DNA of 64,000 nt from Plutella xylostella (GCF_932276165.1 NC_063995.1:3100001-3164000); one strand, 5' to 3'. Counted from the stretch's first letter, positions 49,511 to 61,052 are shown. Made by a program: numbers and translations. The notes: generated from the letters alone by a model not told the origin.

Positions 49511-50805
49511 TACCCCATTTACACTCTCGCACGAGTGGCGAGGCGAGCGACAAGGCGAGGGGCGAGGCGCGAGTGTGAACAGACGCTCGTGGCTCGCCTC
49601 CTCGCTCGCCTCGCCACTCGCAGCGCTCGCGTCCGGAGCGGTTTTTGGGGCACGAGTCAAAGGAGCTCGCGTCGAGCTCGCGTCGCACGCGAGCGGGTGT
49701 TTACACTCTCGCGTCCGCTTCATTCTGGCTTCTACATCGTGCCGCGCAGGTTGTGTTCGTCGTCGTATAATTATAACGTAGTGTTTTTTCCTCAGTTGTA
49801 TAATGGATTGGTCGCAAGACGAAACATTTAATTTCATATAAGTAAATATTTCAATAAAATAATAATAATAAAAAAACACTAAAACGTAAGAAATAAAAGC
49901 AGTACTTACCTGCTTAGATATATTAGTACTGTCACATAGAATAGGTCTAAACCATGTCTAAACCTTAAATTATTTCTTACGTTTTAGTGGTTTTTTGAAG
50001 TCGTTTTTTTTATCATTATTTTATTTTATTACTTATTTATACTTAGTTTATTTGCAATAATTGACAATCAAAATTAAGAAGCAAATGATACCTATAAGTC
50101 CTACTAGTCAGTAGTAAACACGAAGTAGTGGCTATATACCTACCGTTGAGGAGTTCCCTTGACTACCTTCCGTTTCCATCATCAGATCAGCTCAAGGTCA
50201 CCATCATATTTTTTTTAATGTTAAAAATATAGGTACACTTGTCCAAAATTAATAATACACATGCAGATCTTCACACCCAAATCATTAATAGTAAGAGCCT
50301 TAAAAAAACACTTGCATTTTGCACCTTTTTCGAAAGAAATAGGATTCAATATCATGTGTCACATAATCGAAAACAACCGTACTGTCAAAGATTTCTATGC
50401 GCATTATCAATTTTGGAGCACTGTAAGTACCTATGTACTTTCTAAATTTCATTAACTACAATCGGTTAATAGGTACCCAAAATGGAAATTTAAGTTAGTT
50501 TTTAACCCTTTACCCACCCTTGGAGGTGGAATCAAAATTTGAAAAAAATGGGACCACATGGGATCTCAACCCAATACATAAAAAAAAAAATTTTCAAAAT
50601 CGGTCCATAAACGGCGAAGTAATCGGTGATAATACATAAATTCTTTATTGTTGCGGCTAAAACTTCGACGTCTTCCATCGTTGCTAGCTCAAAGTGAAAC
50701 ACGCACACACGCGTCACACGCGAGTGGGTGTTTACATTCGCGCCTCCGCACGAGTGACGAGGCGAGCGAGGAGGCGAGGGCTGAGGCGAGAGTGTAAATG
50801 GGGTA
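49511..50805. mobile_element. 1.3-kb inverted-terminus element with TGA target duplication
   Basis: Ends TACCCCATTTACACTCTCGC and GAGAGTGTAAATGGGGTA are inverted, with TGA outside both (49508-49510 and 50806-50808). Both flanking arms contain GCGAGCGAGGCGAG-like low-complexity sequence. The interior has short open frames near 50240-50455 with no similarity I recognise. Confidence 0.75.
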
Positions 50806-51094
50806 TGACATTAAAGAGTGCGATTTTGCAATGACTTTTAAACATTATCAGTTATTTACTTACATAACTATAGTACATTTAAAAAATAATATACCGTTTG
50901 GCCATGGCTTTTTAACGGATTTGTCCTTTAATAAATAAAATACGTAGTTACTTACATCGATTAAATACGAAGGATCCACTTCCGTTTTCAGGACTTTATA
51001 GTTAGTTTTACTGTACGTTATCATATCGTATTTTTATTCATTAAGGCATTATCTCACCTTTATGTTTTTATGTTAATTTGCAGTTTTTCTTCGT
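50806..51094. other. AT-rich spacer after the 1.3-kb element
   Basis: No coding or structured feature seen; probably includes the 3' UTR of DAPIT copy 2. Confidence 0.4.
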
Positions 51095-51627
51095 TTAATT
51101 TTCATTCTCAACAGTGTGTTTCTTTTTTGGTTTAAAAATATTGTAAACAATTATAATAGCAAAAACAGCATAAGTAAGTTTGGCTACCTGGAAAAATAAA
51201 TTTAATAATTACCTACTTAGGTTAGCAGATACGATAGCGTAGCTCTGCTTATAACATGGAGGGCAAATACCTACAAAACAAACAATAAATATCTTGCGGC
51301 AAGAGTCTTGCCGGCTAGGTATATTATTATTGATTCGATATCTCTCTGCCGTTTCATATAAGTACCTACCATCGTTATTTTGGTTGGTTTGGCTAAGCCT
51401 AAAGGTGGTTTTTACAAAAAATATCATGTTTTCTCCATTTTTTCTTGAGGTTCTCTACCATCATCCATCCTCATTATCCACATACATAACACCTTGTAAT
51501 AACTTCGTTGTAGTTAATGCATTTTTCAGTTAGAACTTACATTAGCTCTGCCTCTTATTGTTGTTCCATTAAAATATCTTGACAAACCTTTTAATTTTGG
51601 GTCATCTTCTAACTCGTCGCCCGCCAT
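51095..51627 (-). CDS. ATP synthase membrane subunit DAPIT, copy 2 (paralog)
   Basis: Minus-strand exons 51627-51541 and 51187-51095 give a 59-residue protein. PKLKGLSRYFNG, TTIRGRANVAKLTYAVFAII and IVYNIFKPKKK match copy 1 and the family; it adds a tail HTVENEN. The start MAGDE matches MAGDS of copy 1. Intron position and phase are identical to copy 1, so this is a DNA-level duplication, not a retrocopy. Codon use is much more AT-rich than in copy 1. Possibly tissue-restricted, which is an inference. Confidence 0.92.
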
Positions 51628-51751
51628 TAGGTTTATTTAAAATTTAACCATTTTAAAGATTTTTTTACAAAGTTTGGTATTTTGCACAGAGTAGGTACCT
51701 ACATGGTATTTTGCCTTTCCTTTAACTCTACTCTTTACTCTGTGATTTTGC

Positions 51752-51812
51752 CTTAAGCTGCGTACAGACCGGCCCAACGACGCCCAACCGAGGCGCAACC
51801 CAACGAACTCTC
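51752..51812. mobile_element. One-ended fragment of the AGCTGCGTAC-family MITE
   Basis: TAAGCTGCGTACAGACCGGC and CCAACGACGCCCAACC match the ends at 37990 and 45508. The other end is missing. It lies in the shared upstream region of DAPIT copy 2 and the TMEM186-like gene. Confidence 0.75.
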
Positions 51813-51986
51813 CAAGGAAACGAGTAGTATCACACCGCCACCACGCCATTATTCTGAGCACCCGTACACCACAGACTATAAAAGTATTATTTACTTTGTT
51901 TTTCACTTTGACAGTTTATAATTTATAGTAATAACCTCAAAAACAAAATAAAAACATTTCATTTCATAGTTGTGATAATTTAAAAA

Positions 51987-52631
51987 ATGAATACATTAAA
52001 ATATTTTAAACCACTCCAACGACATCTGATATCCTCGATCAGATTTCCTGCGGCAGAATATTCAACACATCATATAAAGTACATGGAAATTCAGGATAGA
52101 TGGAGAGAAAAAGACGGTCTTTCAAAAAGATGGAAGTTGATATACAAAAGCCCTATGGATTTAACATTAAACTACTTAACAACTTTCTTGACCGTTTCCA
52201 CTGGAGCTGTAACTGCTGGAGGGGTTTATTATATTGCGAATTTCGACATGGCTGATATTGACAAACCTCTATTGCTTGGAGGTGATGTGGTCATTGCCAA
52301 CACTCCCGTTGAAGCACTCATATACTTGGGAGCATACATATTTTTTCATGCATCACTTAAAATTCTATTGTCTCGATTTGTTATTCGCATGTACCAAGAT
52401 GGCGACAACTACATGGCAGTGTTCAAGGGCCACATGTACAATAAAATAAAATTACATGAATTTCACTTGAAAGATTTCAAGAGATTGAACCCGCCGTGGG
52501 TGGTGTCTTGGGGAGATGGCAGATTTTCTCTCGGCAACAAGCATGCAATCATATTGGAGAACTACTTTAAAACACCAGAACATTTTAATTACTTGTTGTA
52601 CAAGAAGAAAATTGATAATGATGATGATTAG
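51987..52631 (+). CDS. TMEM186-like mitochondrial inner-membrane protein
   Basis: A single-exon gene of 214 residues. The N-terminus is basic and Ser-rich (KYFKPLQRHLISSIR), compatible with a mitochondrial presequence. WKLIYKSPMDLTLNYLTTFL begins the first membrane segment (about 61-85); a second is about 105-130 (ALIYLGAYIFFHASLKIL). The pattern of an initial W..IY motif, two membrane helices and a soluble C-terminal part of about 85 residues matches TMEM186, a complex I assembly factor of the TMEM70/186/223 group. This is family-level recognition from layout and short motifs. The acidic Asp-rich end is lineage-specific. It is divergent from DAPIT copy 2, with 360 bases between starts. Confidence 0.6.
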   Translation: MNTLKYFKPLQRHLISSIRFPAAEYSTHHIKYMEIQDRWREKDGLSKRWKLIYKSPMDLTLNYLTTFLTVSTGAVTAGGVYYIANFDMADIDKPLLLGGDVVIANTPVEALIYLGAYIFFHASLKILLSRFVIRMYQDGDNYMAVFKGHMYNKIKLHEFHLKDFKRLNPPWVVSWGDGRFSLGNKHAIILENYFKTPEHFNYLLYKKKIDNDDD

Positions 52632-52655
52632 ATTAAGGTTAAATGAAGTCATGTA

Positions 52656-52661
52656 AATAAA
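52656..52661 (+). terminator. Poly(A) signal of the TMEM186-like gene
   Basis: AATAAA 25 bases after the stop. Confidence 0.65.
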
Positions 52662-53105
52662 CTAAGTAGTAATAACAATAGTTTTTTGGGTCTTTTAATT
52701 ACCCTCATGCCTTTATTAATATGTATCTTCTTCAAGTGCTATCTCTAGCAGAGGTTGGGAATCATCCTGCTGATTTTTTAAGGAATAGATTGTAAGGAAA
52801 CCAGTGAGTACATTGGACTCTTTCCAAAACTAACACTGTGTTCCTTCTATACAGATGTAGATGTGCAATGTAAGAAATGTGTATAATGTATTTATCTATC
52901 TTTCTGTTATTGGCCAATAGAGATACACTCCATTTACCTAGTATACCAAAATTCAATTACTGTCACTGATGGTGGTCAATATGCATTTCTCACATCACAC
53001 ATTACAAGTGTAAACACTCCAGTTAACAAGGAAACTCAACTCTTACTACTCATAAATGTATTTTAATCTATTAAATAATTGCATGCTATCAACAAATGTA
53101 TCTAC
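52662..53105. other. Spacer between convergent TMEM186-like and mRpL30 genes
   Basis: AT-rich; no gene or clear repeat seen. Likely contains the 3' UTR of mRpL30 on the minus strand. Confidence 0.4.
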
Positions 53106-54252
53106 TTAGAAACCACCTCCCAATGGATTAACCCATTTTAGTCTTGAATCTAGTTTAATTGTTGTTGAATCCATCTTTTTAGGATTTGAATCAAATTTAT
53201 CCAATGCTTCAATTGCTTTTGGGTTTGGTTCCAATTGTTTGATTACAATACATTCCCCATTTTCTTTCAATAAAGTGTGCTTTATGTCATCTTTTGAAGG
53301 TTCACCATATGGAAATGTAATTGGTGTAACTTTTATCAAATGCTTTATCTTCCACAATCTTGCATTTACTTCTGGTATATTCTTCACAATTGTGACTCGT
53401 TCCTGTAAAAACAGAATCAATTTTATGTTCACTCATCATCAATACAGTTAACCTCAATGGTAATGGTAATGGTAACAGTAGTTATCAATTTAATTGTACC
53501 TCCTCATCAATCTTAAGTTCTTTAAGAATGGTTTTTAATCTCCATGAATTATTTTTCACTGGCTTAATACGCTCAACTCTGAAGAGTTTTGAAGGTGTAA
53601 TATCTGGTTCCACATAATTTTCATCCCTGCAAATGAAATAAATGGATAATCTATTTTATTGACGACCTAATGGCGTAGTGGTTAGTGACCCTGACTACTG
53701 AGCCGATGGTCCCGGGTTCGATTCCCGGCTGGGGCAGATATTTGTTTAAACACAGATATTTGTTCTCGGGTCTTGGTTGTGCCCGTTAAATGGCAATAGG
53801 CCCGCCCCCTATTACATTGGGACTAACATAACACTCTGGCGAAAAGTGGGTGCAGCAATGCACCTCTGCCTACCCCGCAAGGGAGTACATTAGTACAAGG
53901 CGTGAGTGCGTGTGTGTTGTCTATTTTATTGACACCAATTAACATTGAAGTTACCTATAGTACTGACACCACGATAACAAAGAATGGAATTAAACTGATT
54001 AACAATAAAAAGTGTGCAGTCACTATCATATCTTGTGATTTTAGGGTAAATGTAACTAAAAATATACAGTTGCATTGTAAATAAATGGTAATTATAAGAA
54101 AAATCTAGTAGTATTCAATGATATGGGTATTTTTATTACCTTGGATAATACTTAATTCCACCGGGATAGCGAACACCTCCAGGATGTCTGTAACCTTTAG
54201 AACGTTTGAAAAAGTGTAACGGAGAAAATATTTTAAGCAATTGTTGATTCAT
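53106..54252 (-). CDS. mRpL30: Mitochondrial large-subunit ribosomal protein L30 (uL30m)
   Basis: Three minus-strand exons, 54252-54140, 53626-53500 and 53402-53106, join in frame to 178 residues. The N-terminal part is basic (KRSKGYRHPGGVRYPGG), as in mitochondrial L30. The L30 core is RVTIVKNIPEVNARLWKIKH followed by LIKVTPITFP; the pattern of a conserved NIPEVN after V.IVKN is typical. Human MRPL30 has 161 residues. It is part of the mitoribosome large subunit. Intron 1 carries a complete SINE. The gene is head-to-head with Ana2/STIL, about 800 bases away. Confidence 0.88.
53664..53919 (+). mobile_element. Complete tRNA-derived SINE with 14-bp target duplication
   Basis: TCTATTTTATTGAC occurs at 53650-53663 and again at 53920-53933, flanking the element exactly. 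The tRNA-like head has TGGCGTAGTGGTTAG and GGTTCGATTCC; the tail ends GCGTGAGTGCGTGTGTGTTG. It lies antisense in intron 1 of mRpL30. The head matches the SINE at 36507, but the bodies differ. Confidence 0.93.
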
Positions 54253-54324
54253 TTTTACAGTTTCTTGAAACTTTATTAAAATAACATAACCTCAAATTTA
54301 AAGCAAATGATTTTCCACAGAATA

Positions 54325-54815
54325 GAATTTTTTTTATTTTTTATTATACAAACTAAACCTATGTACATAACTAAAACTATATGTAGAAGAGACCTTCTAA
54401 GCCTGGTCCCTGTGGGAGGGTTCCCAACACGCGGGCGACGTTGCTATCTATAACTAGTATCATTTAAGGCGCCAATACACTATCAGTCGCGGCTGACAGC
54501 TGCGCCGCACCGCGCCCGCTTCCATAAGCCGCGTCCGCTAGTGTGTCGGTTCCTTTAACGTAGTGATTAAAACTTCATAGTCTGTGATATTTTTTTTTTT
54601 TTTTTTTTTTTTTGTTTTTTTTTTTAAAGATGTATAATTTTATAATTATTTACTAAAAATGTACAATTACTGCATATAATAACTTAAGCCTAATAATAAA
54701 TAATACACTATGTTACAACTTAAACTACCTATATATTATACAAAAAACTATAAAACTATAAATAAAATAGCCCTTCTAGCTCTGATCCCTGTGGAAGGGT
54801 CCCCAACACGCTGGA
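54325..54815 (-). mobile_element. Two antisense LINE 3' tails and a short MITE in the mRpL30-Ana2 intergenic region
   Basis: Two related tails (GGGTTCCCAACACGC near 54420; GGGTCCCCAACACGC near 54800) each follow T-rich stretches, reading as poly(A) on the minus strand (54590-54626 is nearly pure T). Between them, 54468-54560 has AAGGCGCCAATACACTA and TAGTGTGTCGG ends, probably a MITE. Confidence 0.55.
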
Positions 54816-55054
54816 TATAGAGAAATTTATTTCAATGTCAAAAATATTTACTCTGTGATTGCAGGCAGTTTATGTTTGAATTTGTATTGTTTACTACACC
54901 TTTATTAAAGTTTTAAATCCTATATTTCAAGGCAATTATTATAATACTCAGTACTTCCAAGCTCTCAATTAAAATATCCGAAATATACTTACTATGTAAG
55001 AATATTTTAATGAAATACATTTTTATTATAATCGTGAAAAGTTTGTGATACTTC

Positions 55055-58000
55055 ATGAAGAAAGTTCGGTTTGAAACATTTAATGACTACCAAAACTTGA
55101 CTATGCAAGAAGAAGAATGCCACTCTCCTCGACCCTTTGTAGGTCAGCTTCGAGACTCGACTACAGCTGGCACTCACGAAGATATTTATTCCAGAATATT
55201 GGAGATGAAGTCTGATCCAATAGCTATGTTTGATTACTCCAACAGCTCTCCAAATGTGTTATCTGACAAACTGAAAGTTATTCCTCCTAAGCGTCATAGT
55301 GAACCCACTGTTTTTCCATCCAATGAATTGGATTTGAGTATGCTGGATGCTTCAAGCTTTGAACCTAGAAAAAATGCATTCACTAAGATGCTACCGGCTA
55401 GACCTGTACTTCCCTGTAGCAACTATGTGGAAATAAAAGATCAGATACCCAAGCCAGCAGGCTCTCCAAACTATAGAGTAATGGCCACACCGCAAGTGCT
55501 TACAGCTTTGGAAAATAAAAACATGAAGGACTCTACTGTTAGCATGACAGCAAAAGAAAACAGTTTCTTTATAAGACGTGACAACTTACACTTGAGTTCA
55601 AATGTAAATTATTTACAAACGAAATTTTCTAACTTAAGGTTCAATAAAGAGAATAATCCATTAGCCAGAAAAGCTGAACTATTAACAACTGACAACACAA
55701 ATCATGATCCAAAAGCTATTTTACCTAAAAATATGATTTCTACAGTTCATCAGAATGTAAATAATCAGTTTAGCCATCACTGCCATGCTATAAATAATGA
55801 AATTGCCTATCCATGTGTTACCAATATGTGCCAAAACATGAAAGTTACACCACCTATGCAAAATAATGTATTAACGCAATGTCCATGCTCAGTAAACTAT
55901 TGCATGAATTGTGTATGTCAGTCCCAAACAGGCAAATTACAAGAGATGAGACCAGAAAACACTCATTGTACTGCCACTCATAATAATAACATGGAACCAC
56001 CTCATAATGCATTAGAAAAGAAAGTATGGGCTATACAAAAGTTAGAGAACAATAAAAAAGATGATTGCCTTGATATTGAAAAATCTTCTAGTGTTGCCAA
56101 AGAAAAACGAGAACCAACTGTAGCAGACCTGTTCAAGATTATAAAACTGCAAAATGAACAACTGCAGTTGCTGCAGGAGAAAGTGGACAAGTTCATTTCA
56201 AATGCAAACAATCCAAGGCCTTCTTATCCTATACAGAATTATGTTACCGAACAGATAGCTTTACAAGCAGTTGAGAATAATCATCATAAGATATCTATTG
56301 GTGTAATGACCAGTTTTGAAATGATAAGAACATCAACAGTAATTAACAAGGAGTTCACAAAACAAACAACACATCAGAATGCCTACGTCCAGTGCAATAG
56401 ATTGCCGAGTGTTGAAAAAGAACCCGAGTTGCAACAGCAAGTTAACAAAAACTTTCTTGATGGAATACAGAAGAAGAACAGCCACACAGGGCCAGAGAGC
56501 ACTGAGGATAATTCCCCTGGACATTCCTCTTCGGAGGCTGAAGACTTCCTAGAGAATGATATTAGGAATGAGGGGAAAGCTTTGAACGAAATAAGCTTAT
56601 ACAATGTGCAAGTTGACAATGCAACCACACCCCTTATATCACCTGAACAAACAATGTACTTAGATGTCAGAGACTATAGCGAGTAAGTTTGTGTTTCAAT
56701 TTTACTTATTTGAATATTTTGAATGTAGAGCAGTATTTTATAAGAGAAGTTATTTAATTTACTTATTCACGTAATAAAATGTGCTGTTTCAGCTCTGATT
56801 CAGGAAGTGACGAGCAGTCCAATGTTGGATGGACATACTACAACAAAGTTATGGTAAATATTTGCTGGTGCATACAGTATATAGCAAGTTTATATACTTA
56901 TATATAATTATTAAATTTTAATGTTATTATCAGAAATAAATATAGGTATTATAAATTACAGTAGCTACACTGTAGTCCACTTGTTTACCTTGCCATCAGA
57001 ATTGGCAACCTTCATCCTGCACCCCCAAAGACTAGTTGTAATTTGTAATGATACAAATGTGTTTGTATTCCAGACGCACGTGAACGGAATGCTGCAGGAC
57101 TCGGACATGCCGTCGTCCGCCAGCGCGCTGTTCCGGACCACCAAGCAGCAGTGCGTGAAGATGCAGATTGACAAGACTAACATTAGTGTGACAAAGAGGT
57201 AAGTAGCCTTACCTACTGTATTGGTGGCCAACTGAAAAAGAACGGTTATTTATAAGGCGAGACAGGCGAGGAAAACGCGCGATAGAAGGTACATGGATAG
57301 AGTCAACTCGTCGCGATTTCCTCGCCTGTTGAGTCGGCCTCTTAAGTGATTACCAATCTATGGCATCATCATAGCTTAGCTAGAAACCCATTCAATAATT
57401 TTTTGTATGTGTGTTCGAAATGTATGTTTATATGATTTATTTCGGGTAAAGAAGCACTTTTAAAAATAAATGATTTCTATTCTATACTATTCTATTCTAA
57501 AATCTAAAATATAACGTGCAGGTTTCAAAGTTTTTCTTAGCCAAAACCAAAACTAACCAGACGTACACTTTAAACTAGGGCGTGCAAAACCGGAAGGTTT
57601 TCAAAACCGGTTTTGAATTTTCGGTTTTCAGCCTCAAAACCGGGTAACCGGTTTTTCGCCGGTTTTGATATTACTTAAATATTTTTTGTCATACAGTACT
57701 AATTAAACAAGGAACCCATATTCTTAGATAGAGATATCCACAAAAAATACGAATAAAACATTTTTTATGATATACTTACCTATTTTTAATCAACCATATG
57801 ACAAATTGATTGGTCCGACCGATTTCGGCCATGGCGACCACTTCGACCCCTAGTTCTGTTGGCGCACGTGCGCCCTAAGATGGCTTATATAGCCGATCTT
57901 TGCGGCGAACCCCCTTGCACAGTGTGGGCATGTGAGTACGCCGCCGACATAATTATAGTTGATGGCGGCAGGTGGACGAGCTTTTAGCTGGTCGCGTTTC

Positions 58001-58980
58001 GCGTCTAATTCAGCTTTACGCTGCAGCTCGAATTCGCGTACTCGCCTTGCCACCACCCTGCGCCATTCAGGCCGTTGTGCCGCCAAATCTTCCCAACGAG
58101 AGGGCTCAATGTTGCATCTTTTCATGTGCCGCTTCTGATCATCTTTATATACACTTTATATATTCACGCAGTAGTGGCGCTGTCGAGGCACACCACCACC
58201 TGCACCTACTATGCGGATGACACCGAGGACGCTATCGGCAACCTCGCTAAAATGGCAATAACAGCGCCAAAGAAACGCATCCTCGAGTACAATCTAAAAA
58301 TGGCAGTTAAGAATCGAGACGAAGAGGTCATTGCACTTTCTGGGGAAATGTTAAGAAGGCATAACGGGGCGGAATAAAACATAAAATATAATTTTCGTTA
58401 AGAGCGCAAAATATAGGCCAAATTGATTATTATATAATTATTATAAAAACTAACAATTAAAATAAGTTATCTTTAAGAACAGAGTCACACACTAACATCA
58501 GGCAAAACATGACCTATAACGACTGAGGGGCCGAGCCATTGCCAGGTGTCTACTAAGTTCTCCGAAGAAAGCTGGCATTGGCCCTGTCCTTCTTAAGTTT
58601 GTTGCCATTACTAATGTAAGTGTGACTCTGAAAACCATTAATAAAAAAAAAAAAGGAAAAAAAAAAAAGACATTTCTTGTATAATGAGATACACGGCTGG
58701 GGGTTTTTAGTCGGTTAACGCCCGACACTACCTGGGTCCTCTTCCCAGGTGTCCATGTGGATTTTCCCCCAGCAGTGAAAAAAAAAAGAGAAAAAGAACA
58801 ATATATATATAAAAGAAAGAATATATAAACTAAAGACAAAATAAATATATATAAAAGATAATATATATAAACTAAACTTCCTTACCGAGTAGAAAGTAGA
58901 TAAAAGAATTAAAAACTATCTCATAAAAATTACCACTCTTCAAAAGGCACGGACATAAAGTCTGTGGAGTGATAATCATT

Positions 58981-59016
<36 letters not shown>

Positions 59017-60938
59017 ATCTTTATATCGGAGGAGTTGTCCGCCAGCCCCCGTATTTTGTAACTTTTTGAGAGTTAGCAACCGGTGATAATTGGTATCAAC
59101 TTAGAGACTTATTAACCGAAAACACCAAAAATCTTAGTGAAAGAAATATGCAAGAAGCCTACCAATATATCCTTACATTCAACATAAACGTTTGTGAAAT
59201 CAGATAAGTCAGTAAAAAGTTATTAATTAATAATGCTCTAAGTTGTCAGCCATTTTATACCAACCAACCCCACTCGGAGTTACATAATACGGGGGCAGGT
59301 TTCCGCTTACCCTCCTCTAGTTCAGAATAAAAGATGCGCTTCGCCACTCTCTCCTCCGCCATACGCGATACGTGACCGCACCACCGAAGTTGTCGACGCA
59401 TTAAATAGGCCTCAATGCCACCAACATTGGCCCGTCGCAGAACTTCGGTGTTACGCACTCGGTCAGACCATCGGATCTTTATGATGGATCGTAGGCATTT
59501 GAGGAAGTTAAATAAGAATTATCATAGTACTTACTGTTATCACATCTAAAAAAAGTGTGTGGCACCTTAATGGTGTTTTTATGTCGTTCTGTTATCATCA
59601 ATAATTGTATATTTTAAACATACAGGCAGATTTTGAAAAAAAAACATTTATCGTGTGATTCTTACGACCACTCTATAGTAGCAGTAAGATGATGAATGTT
59701 TTTTTGATGTATTACAGATTTTTTCACATCAACGCAACGAAAGAAAGCCTAACTCATTGATGGACACGACTGCATTTGATTTGACGTCCTCAACACTTCA
59801 TGAAAAAAGTCCATAACGTCGAATGCAGTCCCCGTACTTGGCCTAATTATATTTTCAACAACGGTCAATGCAGTCCTGTTTTACCTAGAGTTTGTATGAA
59901 GACCACCTTGTTGTGCTTTATTGGGCCAGATTTCAACGTTATAATTATATGCACCCAGAGTACCTTTTTTTCACCCAGCAATAAGTTTTCATACAGCAAA
60001 AACGCACACATCGGTCACTGACGTCGTGTTTGCTTTACTGCGCCTAGGCAGAGTGCCGGCATGTGCACCAGAAAATCGTCACTCAATTTCCATACAATAT
60101 TTTAGTGCTTTTTTATGAGTTTCACCATTAATCTAGTGTCCATCAGTGTGCCAACCGATATACAAATTCTATTATTTTTAGAGTTTATGGGTTCAACTTC
60201 TAATGTATGTAAAAAAGTATATAAAAATACGATCAAAATCGGTGAAAACCCGGTTTTCGGTTTCCGGTTTTGAACTCTCAAAACCGGTTATGAAAAACCG
60301 TGATATATTGTCCGGTTAACCGGTTTTCCGGTTAACCGGTTAACCGGTTTTGCACGCCCTACTTTAAACTTTTTAATCCTAACACAAAGTGCTATTAAAC
60401 CCCAGGGTGAAGTTCGGCGACGACCCGCTGGGGCTCCAGCAGCAGCAGGCGGTGGACACCAGCGCGCGCATGAACCAGCTCGCCGCCAAGTACCTGCAGC
60501 CGAGGCAGGCCGCGGCCAGGCCGGGAGCGCAGGCGGAGATGTCCTTCGCGACTAGGAACTATATGGAGCGGCATCAGTTGTTGCAAGGTAGTTATTGAAA
60601 ATATTACCATATACCTACAAGGGACTTATTATGTCGAGGTACCTTAGTAAGGCTTTGCAAATTTTACAAATACTTACGTAATTGAGTGTAGCATTGTAGT
60701 AGGTATAACGATAAGGTATTCTATAAATAAGAGACAAGGATCGTGTCCGTGACAAACACAAGAGCTAGACATGGGTAGTCACTAGTCACCGTAAAGAAAA
60801 GAAGAAATAAATGATTATATCTATGAATGTGTTCCAGGAATGACCCCAGTGCCTCCCACGACCACGGCCTCCCCTGAGATGCCGCGGTTCCTTGACATCA
60901 CTGCGTTGAAGAGACAACAGCAGCACAAGCTTTTATAG
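55055..60938 (+). CDS. ana2: Ana2/STIL-family centriole duplication factor
   Basis: Exons 55055-56682, 56793-56853, 57074-57198, 60406-60587 and 60838-60938 join in frame to 698 residues. The N-terminal half is polar; KMLPARPVLP (about 110-120) resembles the short Pro/Arg motif that binds Sas-4/CPAP. A coiled coil at about 356-382 (VADLFKIIKLQNEQLQLLQE) matches the central STIL/Ana2 coiled coil that self-associates and binds Plk4. The C-terminal STAN-type region runs from WTYYNKVM (about 558) to FATRNYMERHQLL (about 660); the latter is close to STIL KYMKKY motifs. When phosphorylated by Plk4 this region recruits Sas-6 to start a procentriole. Fly Ana2 has about 420 residues and human STIL about 1,290, so this is intermediate. 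Intron 3 is 3.2 kb and full of nested transposons. Confidence 0.85.
57257..57345. mobile_element. Hairpin in an Ana2/STIL intron
   Basis: AGGCGAGACAGGCGAGGAAA and GCGCGA are mirrored by TCGCGATTTCCTCGCCTGTT and GAGTCGGCCT. Confidence 0.55.
57378..57495 (+). mobile_element. Non-LTR 3' tail fragment
   Basis: Ends AAATAAATGATTTCTATTCT followed by ATTCT repeats, the same tail as the insertion in the mariner (24541-24560). Confidence 0.55.
58151..59015 (+). mobile_element. 5'-truncated poly(A) retroelement with 11-bp target duplication
   Basis: CATCTTTATAT occurs at 58140-58150 and again at 59016-59026. The insert ends in a run of about 30 A. Near its 5' end an open frame to 58376 encodes RHTTTCTYYADDTEDAIGNL and KKRILEYNLKMAVKNRDEEV, presumably the end of a LINE protein, family unknown. 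Confidence 0.85.
59046..59298. mobile_element. MITE inserted in the LINE fragment
   Basis: CCCCCGTATTTTGTAACT and AGTTACATAATACGGGGG form inverted ends. It splits the LINE reading between EEGKRK and the segment preceding RTTPPI. Confidence 0.75.
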
Positions 60939-61021
60939 GTATTGTATACTTACTTTGTTAAATAATGTACCTAAGTATTGTATTGATATTGACATAAGGA
61001 TCTTATAAGATTACTTTACGA

Positions 61022-61027
61022 AATAAA
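61022..61027 (+). terminator. Ana2/STIL poly(A) signal
   Basis: AATAAA 83 bases after the stop, the first in the 3' UTR. Confidence 0.7.
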
Positions 61028-61052
61028 ATTATGTTATTTAATCGAACATACA

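Larger units (their letters stand above)
57850..59458 (-). mobile_element. RTE-like LINE 3' fragment, interrupted twice
   Basis: On the minus strand, 59458 to about 59298 encodes NTEVLRRANVGGIEAYLMRR and LRWCGHVSRMAEERVAKRIF, and 58125-57850 continues with RCNIEPSRWEDLAAQRPEWR and ends in CPHCARGFAAKIGYISHLRA. These are successive parts of one reverse-transcriptase C-terminus with its terminal zinc-finger-like motif. The gap is filled by two insertions (58151-59015 and about 59046-59298). Confidence 0.85.
57576..60361. mobile_element. hAT-like element with 8-bp target duplication, carrying nested insertions
   Basis: Termini TAGGGCGTGCAAAACCGG and CCGGTTTTGCACGCCCTA are exact inverted repeats, and CTTTAAAC is duplicated outside (57568-57575 and 60362-60369). 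An 8-bp duplication and TAGGG-type ends fit the hAT superfamily. Subterminal regions are rich in AACCGGTT motifs. No hAT transposase is visible; the interior holds an antisense LINE fragment that is itself interrupted twice. Confidence 0.88.

Noticed and set aside
50239..50455. Short open frames that look protein-like
   Set aside because: They lie inside an inverted-terminus element, two frames overlap, and I recognise no family.
58075..58377. A 100-codon plus-strand frame as a gene
   Set aside because: It begins in the antisense of a LINE fragment and crosses the target duplication into a retroelement, so it is a chance fusion.
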